A DNA stretch of 64,000 nucleotides from Kitasatospora sp. GP82 (GCF_029892105.1 NZ_JARZAJ010000013.1:124001-188000), one strand, 5' to 3'. Numbered from the stretch's first letter, positions 43,555 through 53,246 are shown. Notes: generated by a model from the letters alone, not told the origin. Made by a program: numbers and translations.

Positions 43555-43760
43555 TCGGACGGAGTTCCTTCCCGAAGGACGCGACGGCTTGGGAGCCCTC
43601 GGCCAACGGCTGAGGGCGGATCTGACGGACAGTCGCTGGCCGGCGGCGCCACAGGCCACCGTACCGGGCTGGCCCTCCCGATCACTTACTCGTACGGGCG
43701 ACCACCACCACGAAGTTCCCATCCCACCGGGACAAGGGGCAAACCAGCCCTCGGGGACCG

Positions 43761-43817
43761 GGGATGAGCACATCGGGGGCGCGGGGTTCAGCCCCGCGCC
43801 CCCGATGTGCTCATCCC
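43761..43817. repeat. Perfect 26-bp hairpin with ggggcgcgggg core
   Basis: gggatgagcacatcggggg continues into gcgcgggg, loops at ttcag and returns as its exact complement (43792-43817). It lies between folK and DUF3180 on the same strand. It is the longest member of the dispersed palindrome family here. Confidence 0.85.
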
Positions 43818-43864
43818 TGCCCCTGAGACGGTCCACAGCGCCCAAGGCGATCCGTGCTCCCCGC

Positions 43865-43955
43865 CCGAACCCGGAACCCGGAACCCGGAAACCCGAGGAC
43901 CCGAGGACCCGGAAACCCGAGGACCCGGAGACCCGAGGACCCGAAAGCCCGGAGA
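43865..43955. repeat. Short tandem repeats (cccggaa / acccgagg)
   Basis: About 90 bp of 7-9-nt units, cccggaa then acccgagg and acccggaa, repeated roughly a dozen times just after the folK stop codon (minus strand). Confidence 0.85.
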
Positions 43956-43972
43956 ACGGGCCGCGCAGCGGC

Positions 43973-44572
43973 CTACTCGGGCAGCCGCAGCTGGATGTCC
44001 TCGCGGCGCCACACCGCGTCACCGGCCTCCTCGCCCAGGCCCTTCAGCAGGTCGGAGACCCGGCCGTGGCCCGGCACCTCGCCGTCCGGCTCGGCGTCCA
44101 GCCAGGGCGCGAGCACGAAGGCCCGCTCGTGCGCCCGGGGGTGCGGGAGCAGCAGCTGGGGGTCGTCGCTGGTGACGCCCTCGTACGCGAGGATGTCGAC
44201 GTCCAGGGTGCGCGCGCCCCAGCGGACGGTACGGACCCGGCCGAACGCGTCCTCGACCGCGTTGGCGCGCTCCAGCAGCGAGCTCGGCGGCAGCGTGGTG
44301 CGGAGCACGACCACGGCGTTGTAGAAGTTCGGCTGCTCGCCGGGGCCGCCTACGGCCTCGGTCTCGAAGACCGCGGAGACGGAGGTGATCCGGACACCGG
44401 GGGTGTCCTCCAGCGCGTCCACGGCGCCCTGCAGGGTCTCCAGGCGGTTGCCCAGGTTGCTGCCGAGGGCGATCACGGCGTGCCGCGGATTGTGCAGGGT
44501 CGAGTCGGCGCCGTCGACTCGGCGCTCCAGGTCGAACGTGGTCGGCGTGGCGGTCGGGTCGCTGGTGCTCAT
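43973..44572 (-). CDS. folK: 2-amino-4-hydroxy-6-hydroxymethyldihydropteridine pyrophosphokinase
   Basis: FolK pyrophosphorylates 6-hydroxymethyl-dihydropterin. The 199-residue product has ALGSNLGNRLETLQ near residue 35, QPNFYNAVVVLRTTLPP near 80, and the ATP/Mg motif GARTLDVDILAY near 123, then LPHPRAHERAFVLAPW near 142. An N-terminal 25-residue extension precedes the conserved core. ATG 44572 (MSTSDP) is used. It follows folB on the same strand with a 49-nt gap. Confidence 0.94.
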   Translation of the reverse strand: MSTSDPTATPTTFDLERRVDGADSTLHNPRHAVIALGSNLGNRLETLQGAVDALEDTPGVRITSVSAVFETEAVGGPGEQPNFYNAVVVLRTTLPPSSLLERANAVEDAFGRVRTVRWGARTLDVDILAYEGVTSDDPQLLLPHPRAHERAFVLAPWLDAEPDGEVPGHGRVSDLLKGLGEEAGDAVWRREDIQLRLPE

Positions 44573-44621
44573 CGGTATCCCTCTACGGCTCGGGCTGTGG
44601 GACAGGACAGGGCAACACACG

Positions 44622-44984
44622 TCATGCGCGGCCCCGGTGGATCGTGATGGTGACATCGTCGAAGGGAACGGTGATGGGGGCGTCCGGCTTGTGCACGGTC
44701 ACCTCGACCTCCTCCACCGCCTCGTGCTTGAGGCACTGGTCGGCGATCCGCTGGGCAAGAGTCTCGATCAGATCGACCGGATCACCGGAGATGATCGCGG
44801 TGACCTCCTCCGCGACGATGCCGTAGTGCGCCGTGCGGGAGAGATCGTCGCCGGAGGCAGCCGGGCGGGTGTCCAGGAACAGCACGAGATCGACCACGAA
44901 GGTCTGGCCCTCGACACGCTCGCGTTCGAAGACACCGTGATGGCCCCGGGCACGCAGGCCCCGCAGGGTGACGCGGTCCAGCAA
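44622..44984 (-). CDS. folB: Dihydroneopterin aldolase
   Basis: FolB converts dihydroneopterin to 6-hydroxymethyl-dihydropterin. The 120-residue product has RGLRARGHHGVFERER near the N-terminus (catalytic Glu), VDLVLFLDTRPAA, HYGIVAEEV and VDLIETLAQRIAD (substrate-binding Glu), and a closing VTIHRGRA. A TTG start at 44984 is preferred: it follows GGGAGAA at good spacing and starts LDRVTLRG; no ATG or GTG is suitably placed. Confidence 0.92.
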   Translation of the reverse strand: MLDRVTLRGLRARGHHGVFERERVEGQTFVVDLVLFLDTRPAASGDDLSRTAHYGIVAEEVTAIISGDPVDLIETLAQRIADQCLKHEAVEEVEVTVHKPDAPITVPFDDVTITIHRGRA

Positions 44985-45206
44985 CTCAGTTCTCCCACCT
45001 GGACGGGCCCCTGCCGAGGAGGCAGGGTGGCAGGCCGGGTCGCCCACTGCATCGAATCTACCTGCGAGCGCCCCCGGACCCCGACCGTCCTACCCGGCAT
45101 GCGGGCACGCCACGCGCGCCGGATCGGCGATTGACGTGAACGTTGGGTGTCCGTCCACGAAACATGCGCACCCACCCCGGGCACACCTTGCGGAAACGGT
45201 TCGCGA

Positions 45207-45704
45207 TCAGTCCTCGTCCTCGTCGTCTCCGCTGGTCAGGACGGGTGAACCGTGGTGCGACCAGAGCCGCCAGCCGTCCGCCGTGCGCCGGAACAGATTG
45301 GTCGAGACGACCTTTCCGCCGACCAGCGGACCGAGTTCGCCCTCCTCCTCGGCCTCTCCGCCGGAGAGGATGTTCTCGGTACAGGTGACAAGGGCCACAT
45401 CGCCCTGCAGTTCGACCTCGACATCGGTCAGGAAGAACTGGATGTACTCCGTGTTCATCATGATCAACATGTACGAGCGGGTGACCTGGGCCCGTCCGCG
45501 CAGCACCGGCCAGCCGGGGTGGACGCAGATCACCCCGCTCTTGTCGTCGGCCTCACCCGCACCCAGCCAGATGGACTCGACGGCCTCCAGGTCACCGTTC
45601 TCCAGCGCCTCGTAGAGCGCCCGGTTGGCTGCCAGGACAGCCTGCCGGTCCAGCTCCAGCGCCGCCTTGCGGTCCGTTTCGCTCACACTGCCGTCACCAG
45701 CCAT
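45207..45704 (-). CDS. NTF2/SnoaL-like protein
   Basis: The 165-residue product is a nuclear-transport-factor-2-fold protein: ANRALYEALENGDLEAVESIWL near residue 25, ICVHPGWPVLRGRAQVTRSY near 60, and RRTADGWRLWSHHGSPV near 135, ending in an acidic DEDED tail. Such folds are used in many ways; in streptomycetes this gene is embedded in the folate cluster, so a pterin or folate link is possible. ATG 45704 follows AGGAGG. Confidence 0.85.
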   Translation of the reverse strand: MAGDGSVSETDRKAALELDRQAVLAANRALYEALENGDLEAVESIWLGAGEADDKSGVICVHPGWPVLRGRAQVTRSYMLIMMNTEYIQFFLTDVEVELQGDVALVTCTENILSGGEAEEEGELGPLVGGKVVSTNLFRRTADGWRLWSHHGSPVLTSGDDEDED

Positions 45705-45730
45705 GGTTCCTCCTGAACCGCGCCAAGCCG

Positions 45731-46585
45731 CTACCCCCTCCTCGCCGCCTGCTGCCAGGCCGCGACCACGCGTACGGCATCCGCCGTGCCGGCCACATCG
45801 TGCACCCTGACGGCCCACGCGCCGGCCTGGGCCGAGAGCGCCGAGATCGCCGCGGTGGCGTCGTCGCGCTGCCGGGCCGGGCGCGGCTCCCCGGTTTCCG
45901 GGTTGGCGAGCAGCGTACCCAGGAACCGCTTGCGCGAAGCGGCCACCAGTACCGGACGACCGAGGGCGGTCAGCGCGTCCAGCCGGCCGAGCAGCGCCCA
46001 GTTGTGCTCGCTGGTCTTGGCGAAACCGAGGCCCGGATCGAGGATCAGCTGCTCCTCCTTCACCCCGGCGGCCAGCAGCTCGCCGACCCGCTGCGAGAGC
46101 TCGGCGGCGACATCGGCCACCACGTCCTCGTACACGGCCAGGCCGTCCATGTCGGCGGACTGCCCGCGCCAGTGCATCACCACGAACGGCGCGCCGGTGT
46201 CGGCGACCACCTCGGCCATGTCCGGGTCGGCAAGCCCCCCGGAGACGTCGTTGACCAGTCGGGCGCCGGCGGCCACCGCCTGCTCGGCGACGCTCGCCCG
46301 CATGGTGTCGATGCTGACCACCACACCGGCCGCCGCCAGCTCCCGGACCACCGGGATCACCCGGCGCAGCTCCTCGGCCTCGGTGACCCGCTGCGAGCCG
46401 GGCCGGGTGGACTCGCCGCCCACGTCCACCAGGTCGGCTCCGCTCGCCGTCAGCCGCAGGCCGTGGGAGACGGCGGCGGCGGGATCGAGCCAGAGGCCAC
46501 CGTCGGAGAAGGAGTCGGGGGTGACGTTGACGATGCCCATGACCGCGCAGCGGTCGAGCTGGGGGAGGCCGGGAAGGTGGGTCAT
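45731..46585 (-). CDS. folP: Dihydropteroate synthase
   Basis: FolP joins pterin pyrophosphate to p-aminobenzoate and is the sulfonamide target. The 284-residue product has GIVNVTPDSFSDGG near residue 17, DVGGESTRPGS near 55, SIDTMRASVAE near 88, LVNDVSGG near 106, LDPGLGFAKT near 180 and ASRKRFLG near 212. ATG 46585 lies 6 nt after gataat, so it may be leaderless; an in-frame GTG at 46606 is an alternative. Confidence 0.95.
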   Translation of the reverse strand: MTHLPGLPQLDRCAVMGIVNVTPDSFSDGGLWLDPAAAVSHGLRLTASGADLVDVGGESTRPGSQRVTEAEELRRVIPVVRELAAAGVVVSIDTMRASVAEQAVAAGARLVNDVSGGLADPDMAEVVADTGAPFVVMHWRGQSADMDGLAVYEDVVADVAAELSQRVGELLAAGVKEEQLILDPGLGFAKTSEHNWALLGRLDALTALGRPVLVAASRKRFLGTLLANPETGEPRPARQRDDATAAISALSAQAGAWAVRVHDVAGTADAVRVVAAWQQAARRG

Positions 46586-46591
46586 AAAGCC

Positions 46592-46597
46592 ATTATC
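46592..46597 (-). promoter_or_regulatory. folP -10 element (leaderless start)
   Basis: gataat on the minus strand ends 6 nt before the folP ATG. The -35 is not obvious. Confidence 0.5.
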
Positions 46598-46617
46598 GAG
46601 CCGCACGGTGGCCGAAA

Positions 46618-46663
46618 ACCGACAACGGGTGACAGATATCAGAATCTGTCACCCGTTGTCGGT
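46618..46663 (-). terminator. 20-bp perfect hairpin between DUF2156 gene and folP
   Basis: accgacaacgggtgacagat, loop atcaga, and its exact complement. It lies 27 nt past the DUF2156 stop on the minus strand and just upstream of the folP promoter, so it should insulate folP. Confidence 0.85.
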
Positions 46664-46689
46664 CGGCTATCGCCTCATCCCGGGACCGC

Positions 46690-48540
46690 TCACGCCGCCT
46701 CGGTCACCGTCCCGAGCTGTGCCTGCTCGGGCATCAGGCCCTGCCGCTGCCGCTTGCGGCCGAACTTCGGCATGCCCAGCGTGATGAACGCCTCCGCCTG
46801 CATCACGGCGAAGCCGATCCGCGGCACGTCCCGGGTCTGCGGGTAGACCAGGAAACGCGGCTCCCACTCGGGCTGGAACTTGGCGTTGAACTTGTACAGC
46901 GACTCGATCTGGAACCAGCGGGAGAGGAACACCAGCAGCCCGCGCCAGGCGCGCAGCACCGGTCCCGCGCCGATCCGCTCACCGCGGGCCAGCGCCGAGC
47001 GGAACATCGCGAAGTTCAGCGACACCCGCTTGACGCCCAGGTTCGGGACCTCCTGCAGCGCCGCCACGATCAGCAGCTCGTTCAGGCCGGGGTCGGCCGC
47101 CCGGTCACGCCGCATCAGCTCCAGCGAGATGCCGTCCTTGCCCCAGGGCACGAAGTGCAGCACGGCCTTCAGGTCGCTGCCGGGCGCGGCGGGAGCATCG
47201 CCCTCCTCCGGCGCCTTGTGCGCGGTGACGACCACGCCGTTGTCGTCACTCGGGTCGCCGAAGCGGCCCAGCGCCATCGAGAAGCCGCGCTCGGTGTCGG
47301 TGCCGCGCCAGCGGGCGGCGGCATCCGCGACCTGCCGCTTCTCCTCCAGGGTCAGCTCGGACACCCGGCGCACCTTGCAGGAGTAGCCGTTGCGCTCGAT
47401 CCGCTTCACCATCTGGCGGACGTTGCGCATCGCACGGCCCGACAGCGAGAAGGTGGACGTGTCCACGATCGCCTCGTCGCCGAGCTCCAGCGCGTCCAGC
47501 CCCGCCTCACGGGTCCAGACCTCGCCGCCGACCTCGCTGCAACCGACCACGGCCGGCACCCAGGCGTGCTCACGGGCCTCCGCCATGAAGACCTTGATCG
47601 CGCCGGGCCAGGCCTCGACGTCGCCGACCGGGTCGCCGGAGGCGAGCATCACACCGGAGATCACCCGGTAGGAGATCGCCGCCTTGCCGGTCGGGGAGAA
47701 CAGCACGCTCTTGTCGCGGCGCAGCGCGAAGTACCCGAGCGAGTCGCGCGCCCCGTGCCGCTCCAGCAGCGCCCGGACCTTCTCCTCGTCCTCGGCACCC
47801 AGCACGGGCTCCGGCTTCTCCGGACGCAGTGCCAGGTACCCGGAGGTGAAGGCGGTCAGCAGACCCAGCGCACCGAGCGAGTACGCGACCAGGTCGGAGA
47901 CCCGCTCGCTGTGGTACTTGATCGGCCCGTCGAAGCCGAACAGGCCGTAGACGGTCTCCTCCAGCCGCTCCAGCAGCCCCGGGTTCCCGATCTCGGTGCT
48001 CGGGTGGACGCTGACGATCAGCATGCCGAGCAGCACGCTGAAGGTCCCCATGACCACCAGGCTGAGCACGGCCCGCCAGCGGGTACGCGGATCGGCCTTG
48101 GCGTAGAACTCGCGCCGGTGCACCAGGATGACCACGAACAGCGCCAGCGAGATCACCGCCGGGCCGATCTGGTGCCAGCGCAGGATGTGCAGCGCGGCAC
48201 CGACCGGCAGCAGTACGCAGACCGCACGCCAGGCGCGCCGCTTGCGGCGGCGCAGCGCGTGCGCGAGCAGCACCAGCAGGGTGCCGACCATCAGCGTTCC
48301 GACAGTCGCCAGCGTGGTGGTGCCGCCCGGGATCTGCCCGGCCCAGCTGTGCACCCGGGTGTGCCGGAGCTTGGGGAAGACGGCGCTGGCGATGTCCAGC
48401 AGACCGATCAGCAGACAGGCGTACCCGACGGCTCCGGGCAACCAGGCTCGGGGGACGGATGCTGCTTGGTTGCGCAGCGTCTGCAGACCCCGGCGGCGGG
48501 GCTGCTCGGGTGACGGCTCAACGGACACGGGAACGCTCAT
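46690..48540 (-). CDS. DUF2156 membrane protein (MprF/LysX-like)
   Basis: The 616-residue product has about six N-terminal membrane helices (residues 35-240) and a C-terminal DUF2156 (GNAT-fold) domain like that of phosphatidylglycerol lysyltransferase: SYRVISGVMLASGDPVG (landmark MLASGDPVG near 298), RGFSMALGRFGDPSD near 425, SLELMRRDRAADPGLNE near 475 and FQIESLYKFNAKFQPEW near 565. These enzymes move an amino acid from tRNA to lipid; without a fused lysyl-tRNA synthetase the donor is unclear. Confidence 0.87.
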   Translation of the reverse strand: MSVPVSVEPSPEQPRRRGLQTLRNQAASVPRAWLPGAVGYACLLIGLLDIASAVFPKLRHTRVHSWAGQIPGGTTTLATVGTLMVGTLLVLLAHALRRRKRRAWRAVCVLLPVGAALHILRWHQIGPAVISLALFVVILVHRREFYAKADPRTRWRAVLSLVVMGTFSVLLGMLIVSVHPSTEIGNPGLLERLEETVYGLFGFDGPIKYHSERVSDLVAYSLGALGLLTAFTSGYLALRPEKPEPVLGAEDEEKVRALLERHGARDSLGYFALRRDKSVLFSPTGKAAISYRVISGVMLASGDPVGDVEAWPGAIKVFMAEAREHAWVPAVVGCSEVGGEVWTREAGLDALELGDEAIVDTSTFSLSGRAMRNVRQMVKRIERNGYSCKVRRVSELTLEEKRQVADAAARWRGTDTERGFSMALGRFGDPSDDNGVVVTAHKAPEEGDAPAAPGSDLKAVLHFVPWGKDGISLELMRRDRAADPGLNELLIVAALQEVPNLGVKRVSLNFAMFRSALARGERIGAGPVLRAWRGLLVFLSRWFQIESLYKFNAKFQPEWEPRFLVYPQTRDVPRIGFAVMQAEAFITLGMPKFGRKRQRQGLMPEQAQLGTVTEAA

Positions 48541-48996
48541 GGAAGCTCAGCGTAGAGGCTGAAACGGGCTGTCCTGTCACTCCCGGGGAGGAGCTGTGAT
48601 GGACCTTCATGACTATTCCTTGGTCTGGCAATCGGCTCGTCAAGGAAGCCTCCCCGAACGGTAATTTTTCGGGAAGGCGCCTGGGAAGACGGCGCCTCGG
48701 GGACTGGGGGACACCGCACGGACGGCACATCCAGCGGGACGGCTGAACGGCTGAACGGCGGCGGTGGCAGGTAGGTGGCCCAGCGCCGACACGCGACGCC
48801 ACGGGATGCCCGCACACGCGTTACACACGCTGGACGCCGCATTCTAGAGCTTCGGTTGCACCCTCCGCAGCGGGCACGACGCAGCCGGTACCCAGCCGTG
48901 ACGAACCCCGGGCGGCCCAGCCCCACTGGCTGCCCCAAGTCTCCCGTCCCACGATGAACCCTGGCCCCACTGCCGCCCAAGGGAGGGCGAAACCGC
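48541..48996. other. 456-bp divergent intergenic region
   Basis: It separates the DUF2156 gene from the second esterase. Visible elements are an aggcgcc-N9-ggcgcct inverted repeat (48675-48697), a ggctgaac direct repeat near 48739, and the esterase ribosome site gggaggg (48980-48986). I see no recognisable operator or RNA motif. Confidence 0.45.
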
Positions 48997-50178
48997 ATGG
49001 AACTGACCAGCAGCGCACTGGTGTACTCGCTCACCGCGCTGGCCGCTGCTGGCCTGGTCGGCACCCTCTGGCTGTGGCCCAGCCTGGCCCGCCAGCACCC
49101 GCTGCCGATGCTCGGCCGGGTCGGGCTGCTGGCAGTCGTCCAGCTCTCGGTCCTGGCAGTACTGGCGCTCTCGGTCAACAACTCGTACGGCTTCTACACA
49201 TCCTGGAACGACCTGCTGCATCCGGGTGGCGCTCCGCTCAGCCTGAGCGGCTCCGAGCACTCCAGGGGCGCCGCCCCGCAGACCGGCACGCTCGTCCAGC
49301 CGACCACCGATGGCGGCCTGGAGACGATCAAGGACCTGCCGCAGGGCAGGCCGGAAGAAGTCGGTCGGGTCGACTCCATCCGGGTCACCGGCACCGAGAC
49401 CGGCCTCTCCGACCAGGTGTTCATCTACCTGCCGCCCGAGTACTTCATCCCCCGCTACTCCCGGGAGCGCTTCCCGGTGCTGCTCACCCTGGCTGGCTAC
49501 CCGGGCCCCTCACTCCACCTGGTCGAGGGACTGCGGGTACCGCAGACCGCCTGGGAGCTGCAGAAGACGGGCCGGATGGCGCCCACCGTGATCGTGATGG
49601 CCCGGCCGAGCGTCGCCCCTCCCCGCAACACCGAGTGCGTCAACGTGGCCGGCGGGCCGCAGACCGAGACCTGGTTCGTCAAGGACCTGCCCGCCGCCCT
49701 GCGCTCCAACTACCGGCTCAGCCACTCCGCCGCCTCCTGGGGCGTACTGGGGTACTCCACCGGCGGCAGCTGCGCGCTGCGGCTGGCCATGCGCAATCCC
49801 GACGCGTACACCAGTGCGGCGGGCCTGCACGCGGACTACCAGGTACCCAACGACCGCTGGACGGACGGCGACCTGTTCGGCGGCGACAAGACCGCAGCCC
49901 AGCACAGCGACCTCAACTGGCGGCTGCAGAACCTGTCGCCGCCCAAGGTCTCCCTGCTGGTGGTGAGCACCAGGACGGAGGACAACTACGCGGACACCCA
50001 GGCCTTCCTGGCCAACGCCAAGCGCGTTGCCGACGCCCATCCCGAGTTCAAGGCGGACTCGCTCTTCCTGGAGGACGGCGGTCACAGCTTCGAGACCTGG
50101 CGGCGCGAACTGCCCGCCTCACTGGAGTGGATGAGCGACCACCTCACGCCCCCACAGGACCGGGAGCCTCGCCAGTAA
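48997..50178 (+). CDS. Membrane-anchored alpha/beta-hydrolase, paralog of the gene at 6849
   Basis: The 393-residue product repeats the architecture of the esterase at 6849-7991: two N-terminal helices (about residues 8-26 and 40-62), the shared NNSYGFYTSW, YLPPEYF near 147, MARPSVAPPRNTEC near 200, nucleophile elbow GYSTGG near 253 and GGHSFETW near 367. It probably acts outside the membrane on an ester substrate. Identity is moderate, so the duplication is old. The ATG follows GGGAGGG. Confidence 0.85.
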   Translation: MELTSSALVYSLTALAAAGLVGTLWLWPSLARQHPLPMLGRVGLLAVVQLSVLAVLALSVNNSYGFYTSWNDLLHPGGAPLSLSGSEHSRGAAPQTGTLVQPTTDGGLETIKDLPQGRPEEVGRVDSIRVTGTETGLSDQVFIYLPPEYFIPRYSRERFPVLLTLAGYPGPSLHLVEGLRVPQTAWELQKTGRMAPTVIVMARPSVAPPRNTECVNVAGGPQTETWFVKDLPAALRSNYRLSHSAASWGVLGYSTGGSCALRLAMRNPDAYTSAAGLHADYQVPNDRWTDGDLFGGDKTAAQHSDLNWRLQNLSPPKVSLLVVSTRTEDNYADTQAFLANAKRVADAHPEFKADSLFLEDGGHSFETWRRELPASLEWMSDHLTPPQDREPRQ

Positions 50179-50208
50179 CGGAAACCCCGCGCCCTGGCAA
50201 GTTGCCCC

Positions 50209-50814
50209 TCAGCGGCCGATGATCAGGCTCATCGCCTCGGCGCGCGTCGCGGGGTCGCGCAGCTGGCCCCGTACTGCCGAGGTGATGGTCTTGGCGCCGG
50301 GCTTGCGGATACCGCGCATCGACATGCACATGTGCTCGCACTCGATCACGACGATCGCGCCGCGCGGCTCCAGGATGCGCATCAGCGAGTCGGCGACCTG
50401 GCTGGTCAGACGCTCCTGCACCTGCGGGCGGCGGGCGTAGACGTCCACCAGTCGGGCGAGCTTGGAGAGCCCGGTGATCTTGCCGCTGCCGGACGGTATG
50501 TAGCCCACGTGGGCGACGCCCTGGAACGGGACCAGGTGGTGCTCGCAGGTGGAGAACACCTCGATGTCCTTGACCAGGACCATCTCGTCGTGGCCGAGGT
50601 CGAAGGTGGTCGTCAGCACGTCCTCGGGCTGCTGCCAGAGGCCCGCGAATATCTCCTTGTAGGCACGGGCGACCCGGGCCGGTGTCTCCAGCAGGCCCTC
50701 GCGATCCGGGTCCTCGCCGACCGCGATCAGCAGCTCACGCACCGCTTTCTCGGCCCGCGCCTGGTCGAACGTCCCGATCGCCGCAGGCTGGTCGAGAGTC
50801 ACCGGGTCGATCAT
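50209..50814 (-). CDS. folE: GTP cyclohydrolase I
   Basis: FolE makes dihydroneopterin triphosphate from GTP, the first folate step. The 201-residue product has [14 protein letters not shown] near residue 41, the zinc/catalytic motif [10 protein letters not shown] near 88, [18 protein letters not shown] near 103, [10 protein letters not shown] near 128 and the zinc Cys in [11 protein letters not shown] near 158. The gene is about 5.6 kb from folK-folB-folP. It lies just downstream of ftsH. Confidence 0.97.
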   Translation of the reverse strand: MIDPVTLDQPAAIGTFDQARAEKAVRELLIAVGEDPDREGLLETPARVARAYKEIFAGLWQQPEDVLTTTFDLGHDEMVLVKDIEVFSTCEHHLVPFQGVAHVGYIPSGSGKITGLSKLARLVDVYARRPQVQERLTSQVADSLMRILEPRGAIVVIECEHMCMSMRGIRKPGAKTITSAVRGQLRDPATRAEAMSLIIGR

Positions 50815-50864
50815 GCGTGCCTCGCTTGTGGGTCAGAGAGAGTGAACGGGCTTAGGCAGCACGA

Positions 50865-50937
50865 ATGCCGCGCCTCCAGGGTACAAACCCTGGTGACGCG
50901 GCATCCATTCCGACAGGTGTGCCTCCTTGCGGGAGGC
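50865..50937 (-). terminator. ftsH terminator hairpins
   Basis: Hairpin 1 (50921-50937) is gcctcc-N5-ggaggc. Hairpin 2 (50865-50904) is atgccgcg plus ccagggt with an acaa loop. Both lie between the ftsH stop and the folE start. Confidence 0.65.
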
Positions 50938-50952
50938 GCACCCGCCGGTCGG

Positions 50953-53004
50953 TCAGCTCTCGGTCCGGCTGTCGCCGGTGACCGGGGGCAGCTTCATGAT
51001 GTCCACCGTCGCCGTGTCCGTGGAGGCGGCGACGCCGTTGGTCAGCGCCAGCTCCCTGGGCGACTGCACCGGCGGGCGGGTGGACGGCGTACGGCGGGAG
51101 GACCCCGTCCAGGCCGGACGAGCGGGGCGCTTCACGATCGTGGAGAAGATCTCGGCGATCTGCTCCTTGTTCAGCGTCTCCTTCTCCAGCAGCTCAAGGA
51201 CGAGGTTGTCGAGCACGTCGCGGTTCTCGACCAGGATCTCCCAGGCCTCGTTGTGCGCGTTCTCGATGAGCTTCTTGACCTCCTCGTCCACCAGCCCGGC
51301 GACCTCTTCCGAGTAGTCGCGCTGGTGGCCCATCTCGCGACCGAGGAACGGCTCGGAGGAGTCCGAACCGAACTTGATCGCGCCGAGGCGCTCGCTCATG
51401 CCGTACTGGGTGACCATCGCACGTGCCGTCGCGGTGGCCTTCTCGATGTCGTTCGAGGCGCCGGTGGTCGGGTCGTGGAAGACCAGTTCCTCCGCCGCGC
51501 GCCCGCCCAGCATGTAGGCCAGCTGGTCGAGCATCTCGTTACGAGTGGTCGAGTACTTGTCCTCATCCGGCAGCACCATGGTGTAGCCGAGGGCCCGGCC
51601 GCGGGACAGGATGGTGATCTTGTGTACCGGGTCGGCGTTCGGCGAGGCCGCCGCGACCAGGGCGTGACCGCCCTCGTGGTACGCGGTGATCTTCTTCTCC
51701 TTGTCGGACATGATCCGCGTGCGCTTCTGCGGACCTGCCACGACGCGGTCGATCGCCTCGTCCAGGATGCCGTTGTCGATCAGCTTCTTGTCCGAACGGG
51801 CCGTCAGCAGCGCGGCCTCGTTGAGGACGTTCGACAGGTCGGCACCGGTGAAGCCGGGGGTGCGCTTGGCGACGGCCGAGAGGTCGACGTCGGGCGCGAT
51901 CGGCTTGCCCTTCTGGTGGACCTTCAGGATCTCCAGGCGGCCCTGGAGGTCCGGGCGGTCCACGGCGATCTGCCGGTCGAAACGGCCCGGGCGCAGCAGC
52001 GCCGGGTCGAGGATGTCCGGACGGTTGGTGGCGGCGATCAGGATCACGCCGCCCTTGACGTCGAAGCCGTCCATCTCGACCAGCAGCTGGTTGAGGGTCT
52101 GCTCGCGCTCGTCGTGGCCACCGCCGAGACCGGCACCGCGGTGCCGCCCGACGGCGTCGATCTCGTCGACGAAGATGATCGCCGGGGCGTTCGCCTTGGC
52201 CTGCTCGAAGAGGTCGCGGACGCGGGAGGCACCCACACCGACGAACATCTCGACGAAGTCGGAGCCGGAGATCGAATAGAAGGGCACACCGGCCTCGCCC
52301 GCGACGGCACGCGCGAGCAGGGTCTTACCCGTACCGGGCGGGCCGTAGAGCAGCACGCCCTTGGGGATCTTGGCGCCGACGGCCTGGAACTTGGCCGGCT
52401 CCTGCAGGAACTCCTTGATCTCGTGGAGCTCCTCGACCGCCTCGTCCGCACCCGCGACATCCGAGAAGGTGGTCTTCGGGGTGTCCTTGGTGAGCAGCTT
52501 GGCCTTGGACTTGCCGAACTGCATGACCCGGGAGCCGCCGCCCTGCATCTGGTTCATCAGGAACAGGAAGACCAGGACGATGATGACGATCGGCAGCATC
52601 GACAGCAGCAGGCTGACGAAGGTGGACTGCTTCTCGGGGCTGATGGTGTAGCCCTCGGGCAGCGCGCCGGAGTTGCCGTTGATCTGCGACTGGAGGGTGT
52701 TGGCAACGGCCACACCCTGGTCGCCGACGTACGACGCCTGGAACTTGCTGCCGGAAGGCACCTTGCCGGTACCGGCCGAAGGCAGCTTCTCGCCGTCCTT
52801 CAGCTGGATCTTGATGGTGTTCGAGTCACCCGTGGTGATCTGCGCCGACTTGACCTGCTTGGCATCAATCGCCGCAACGACCTGCCCGGTGTCCACCGTC
52901 TTGTAGCCGTTCGAGTCCGAAACGACCTGCATCAGCACGACAACGGCGAGGACGGCCAGCACGATCCACATAATCGGCGCACGGAAGTATCGCTTGACGT
53001 CCAT
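50953..53004 (-). CDS. ftsH: ATP-dependent zinc metalloprotease FtsH
   Basis: FtsH degrades membrane and regulatory proteins. The 683-residue product has helix 1 ([19 protein letters not shown], landmark residues 10-28), a periplasmic domain, helix 2 (near 130), AAA motifs GPPGTGKT near 210 and [12 protein letters not shown] near 268, the SRH region with RPGRFDRQI, and the zinc site HEGGH near 445. ATG 53004 (MDVKRYFR) is preferred; GTG 53040 would add 12 residues. A hairpin lies between the ribosome site and this ATG. Confidence 0.96.
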   Translation of the reverse strand: MDVKRYFRAPIMWIVLAVLAVVVLMQVVSDSNGYKTVDTGQVVAAIDAKQVKSAQITTGDSNTIKIQLKDGEKLPSAGTGKVPSGSKFQASYVGDQGVAVANTLQSQINGNSGALPEGYTISPEKQSTFVSLLLSMLPIVIIVLVFLFLMNQMQGGGSRVMQFGKSKAKLLTKDTPKTTFSDVAGADEAVEELHEIKEFLQEPAKFQAVGAKIPKGVLLYGPPGTGKTLLARAVAGEAGVPFYSISGSDFVEMFVGVGASRVRDLFEQAKANAPAIIFVDEIDAVGRHRGAGLGGGHDEREQTLNQLLVEMDGFDVKGGVILIAATNRPDILDPALLRPGRFDRQIAVDRPDLQGRLEILKVHQKGKPIAPDVDLSAVAKRTPGFTGADLSNVLNEAALLTARSDKKLIDNGILDEAIDRVVAGPQKRTRIMSDKEKKITAYHEGGHALVAAASPNADPVHKITILSRGRALGYTMVLPDEDKYSTTRNEMLDQLAYMLGGRAAEELVFHDPTTGASNDIEKATATARAMVTQYGMSERLGAIKFGSDSSEPFLGREMGHQRDYSEEVAGLVDEEVKKLIENAHNEAWEILVENRDVLDNLVLELLEKETLNKEQIAEIFSTIVKRPARPAWTGSSRRTPSTRPPVQSPRELALTNGVAASTDTATVDIMKLPPVTGDSRTES

Positions 53005-53009
53005 CCATG

Positions 53010-53027
53010 CGGGGCGTTGCCGCCCCG
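53010..53027 (-). promoter_or_regulatory. GCAA-loop hairpin between ftsH ribosome site and start
   Basis: cggggcg-gcaa-cgccccg on the minus strand sits between aggaggg and the ATG at 53004. Folded, it brings the site to about 7 nt from the start. Confidence 0.5.
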
Positions 53028-53179
53028 TCCCTCCTGCCACTCAACGGCGCTGCACGGCCGTGGGCCGTCGGCGCATCCGGTATGTGCTCATGAGAAGAGC
53101 AGTTAATTGGACCGTACCGCAGCCACTCCCGCTCACGACGAGAGCACGACGACACGACGTATTTTCCTACCCCCGCTCA

Positions 53180-53211
53180 ACGGGCGGGAACATTGACCTG
53201 TTCCCGCCCGT
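53180..53211 (-). terminator. hpt terminator
   Basis: A perfect 13-bp stem (acgggcgggaaca) with loop ttgacc lies 36-67 nt past the hpt stop, ahead of ftsH. Confidence 0.75.
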
Positions 53212-53246
53212 CGCCCGAACGGTGTCACCCGTCGGACAGCGGCTGG

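Noticed and set aside
43861..43960. Coding repeat protein in the cccggaa tract
   Set aside because: The frame lacks a ribosome site and is purely low complexity. It lies in a spacer after folK.
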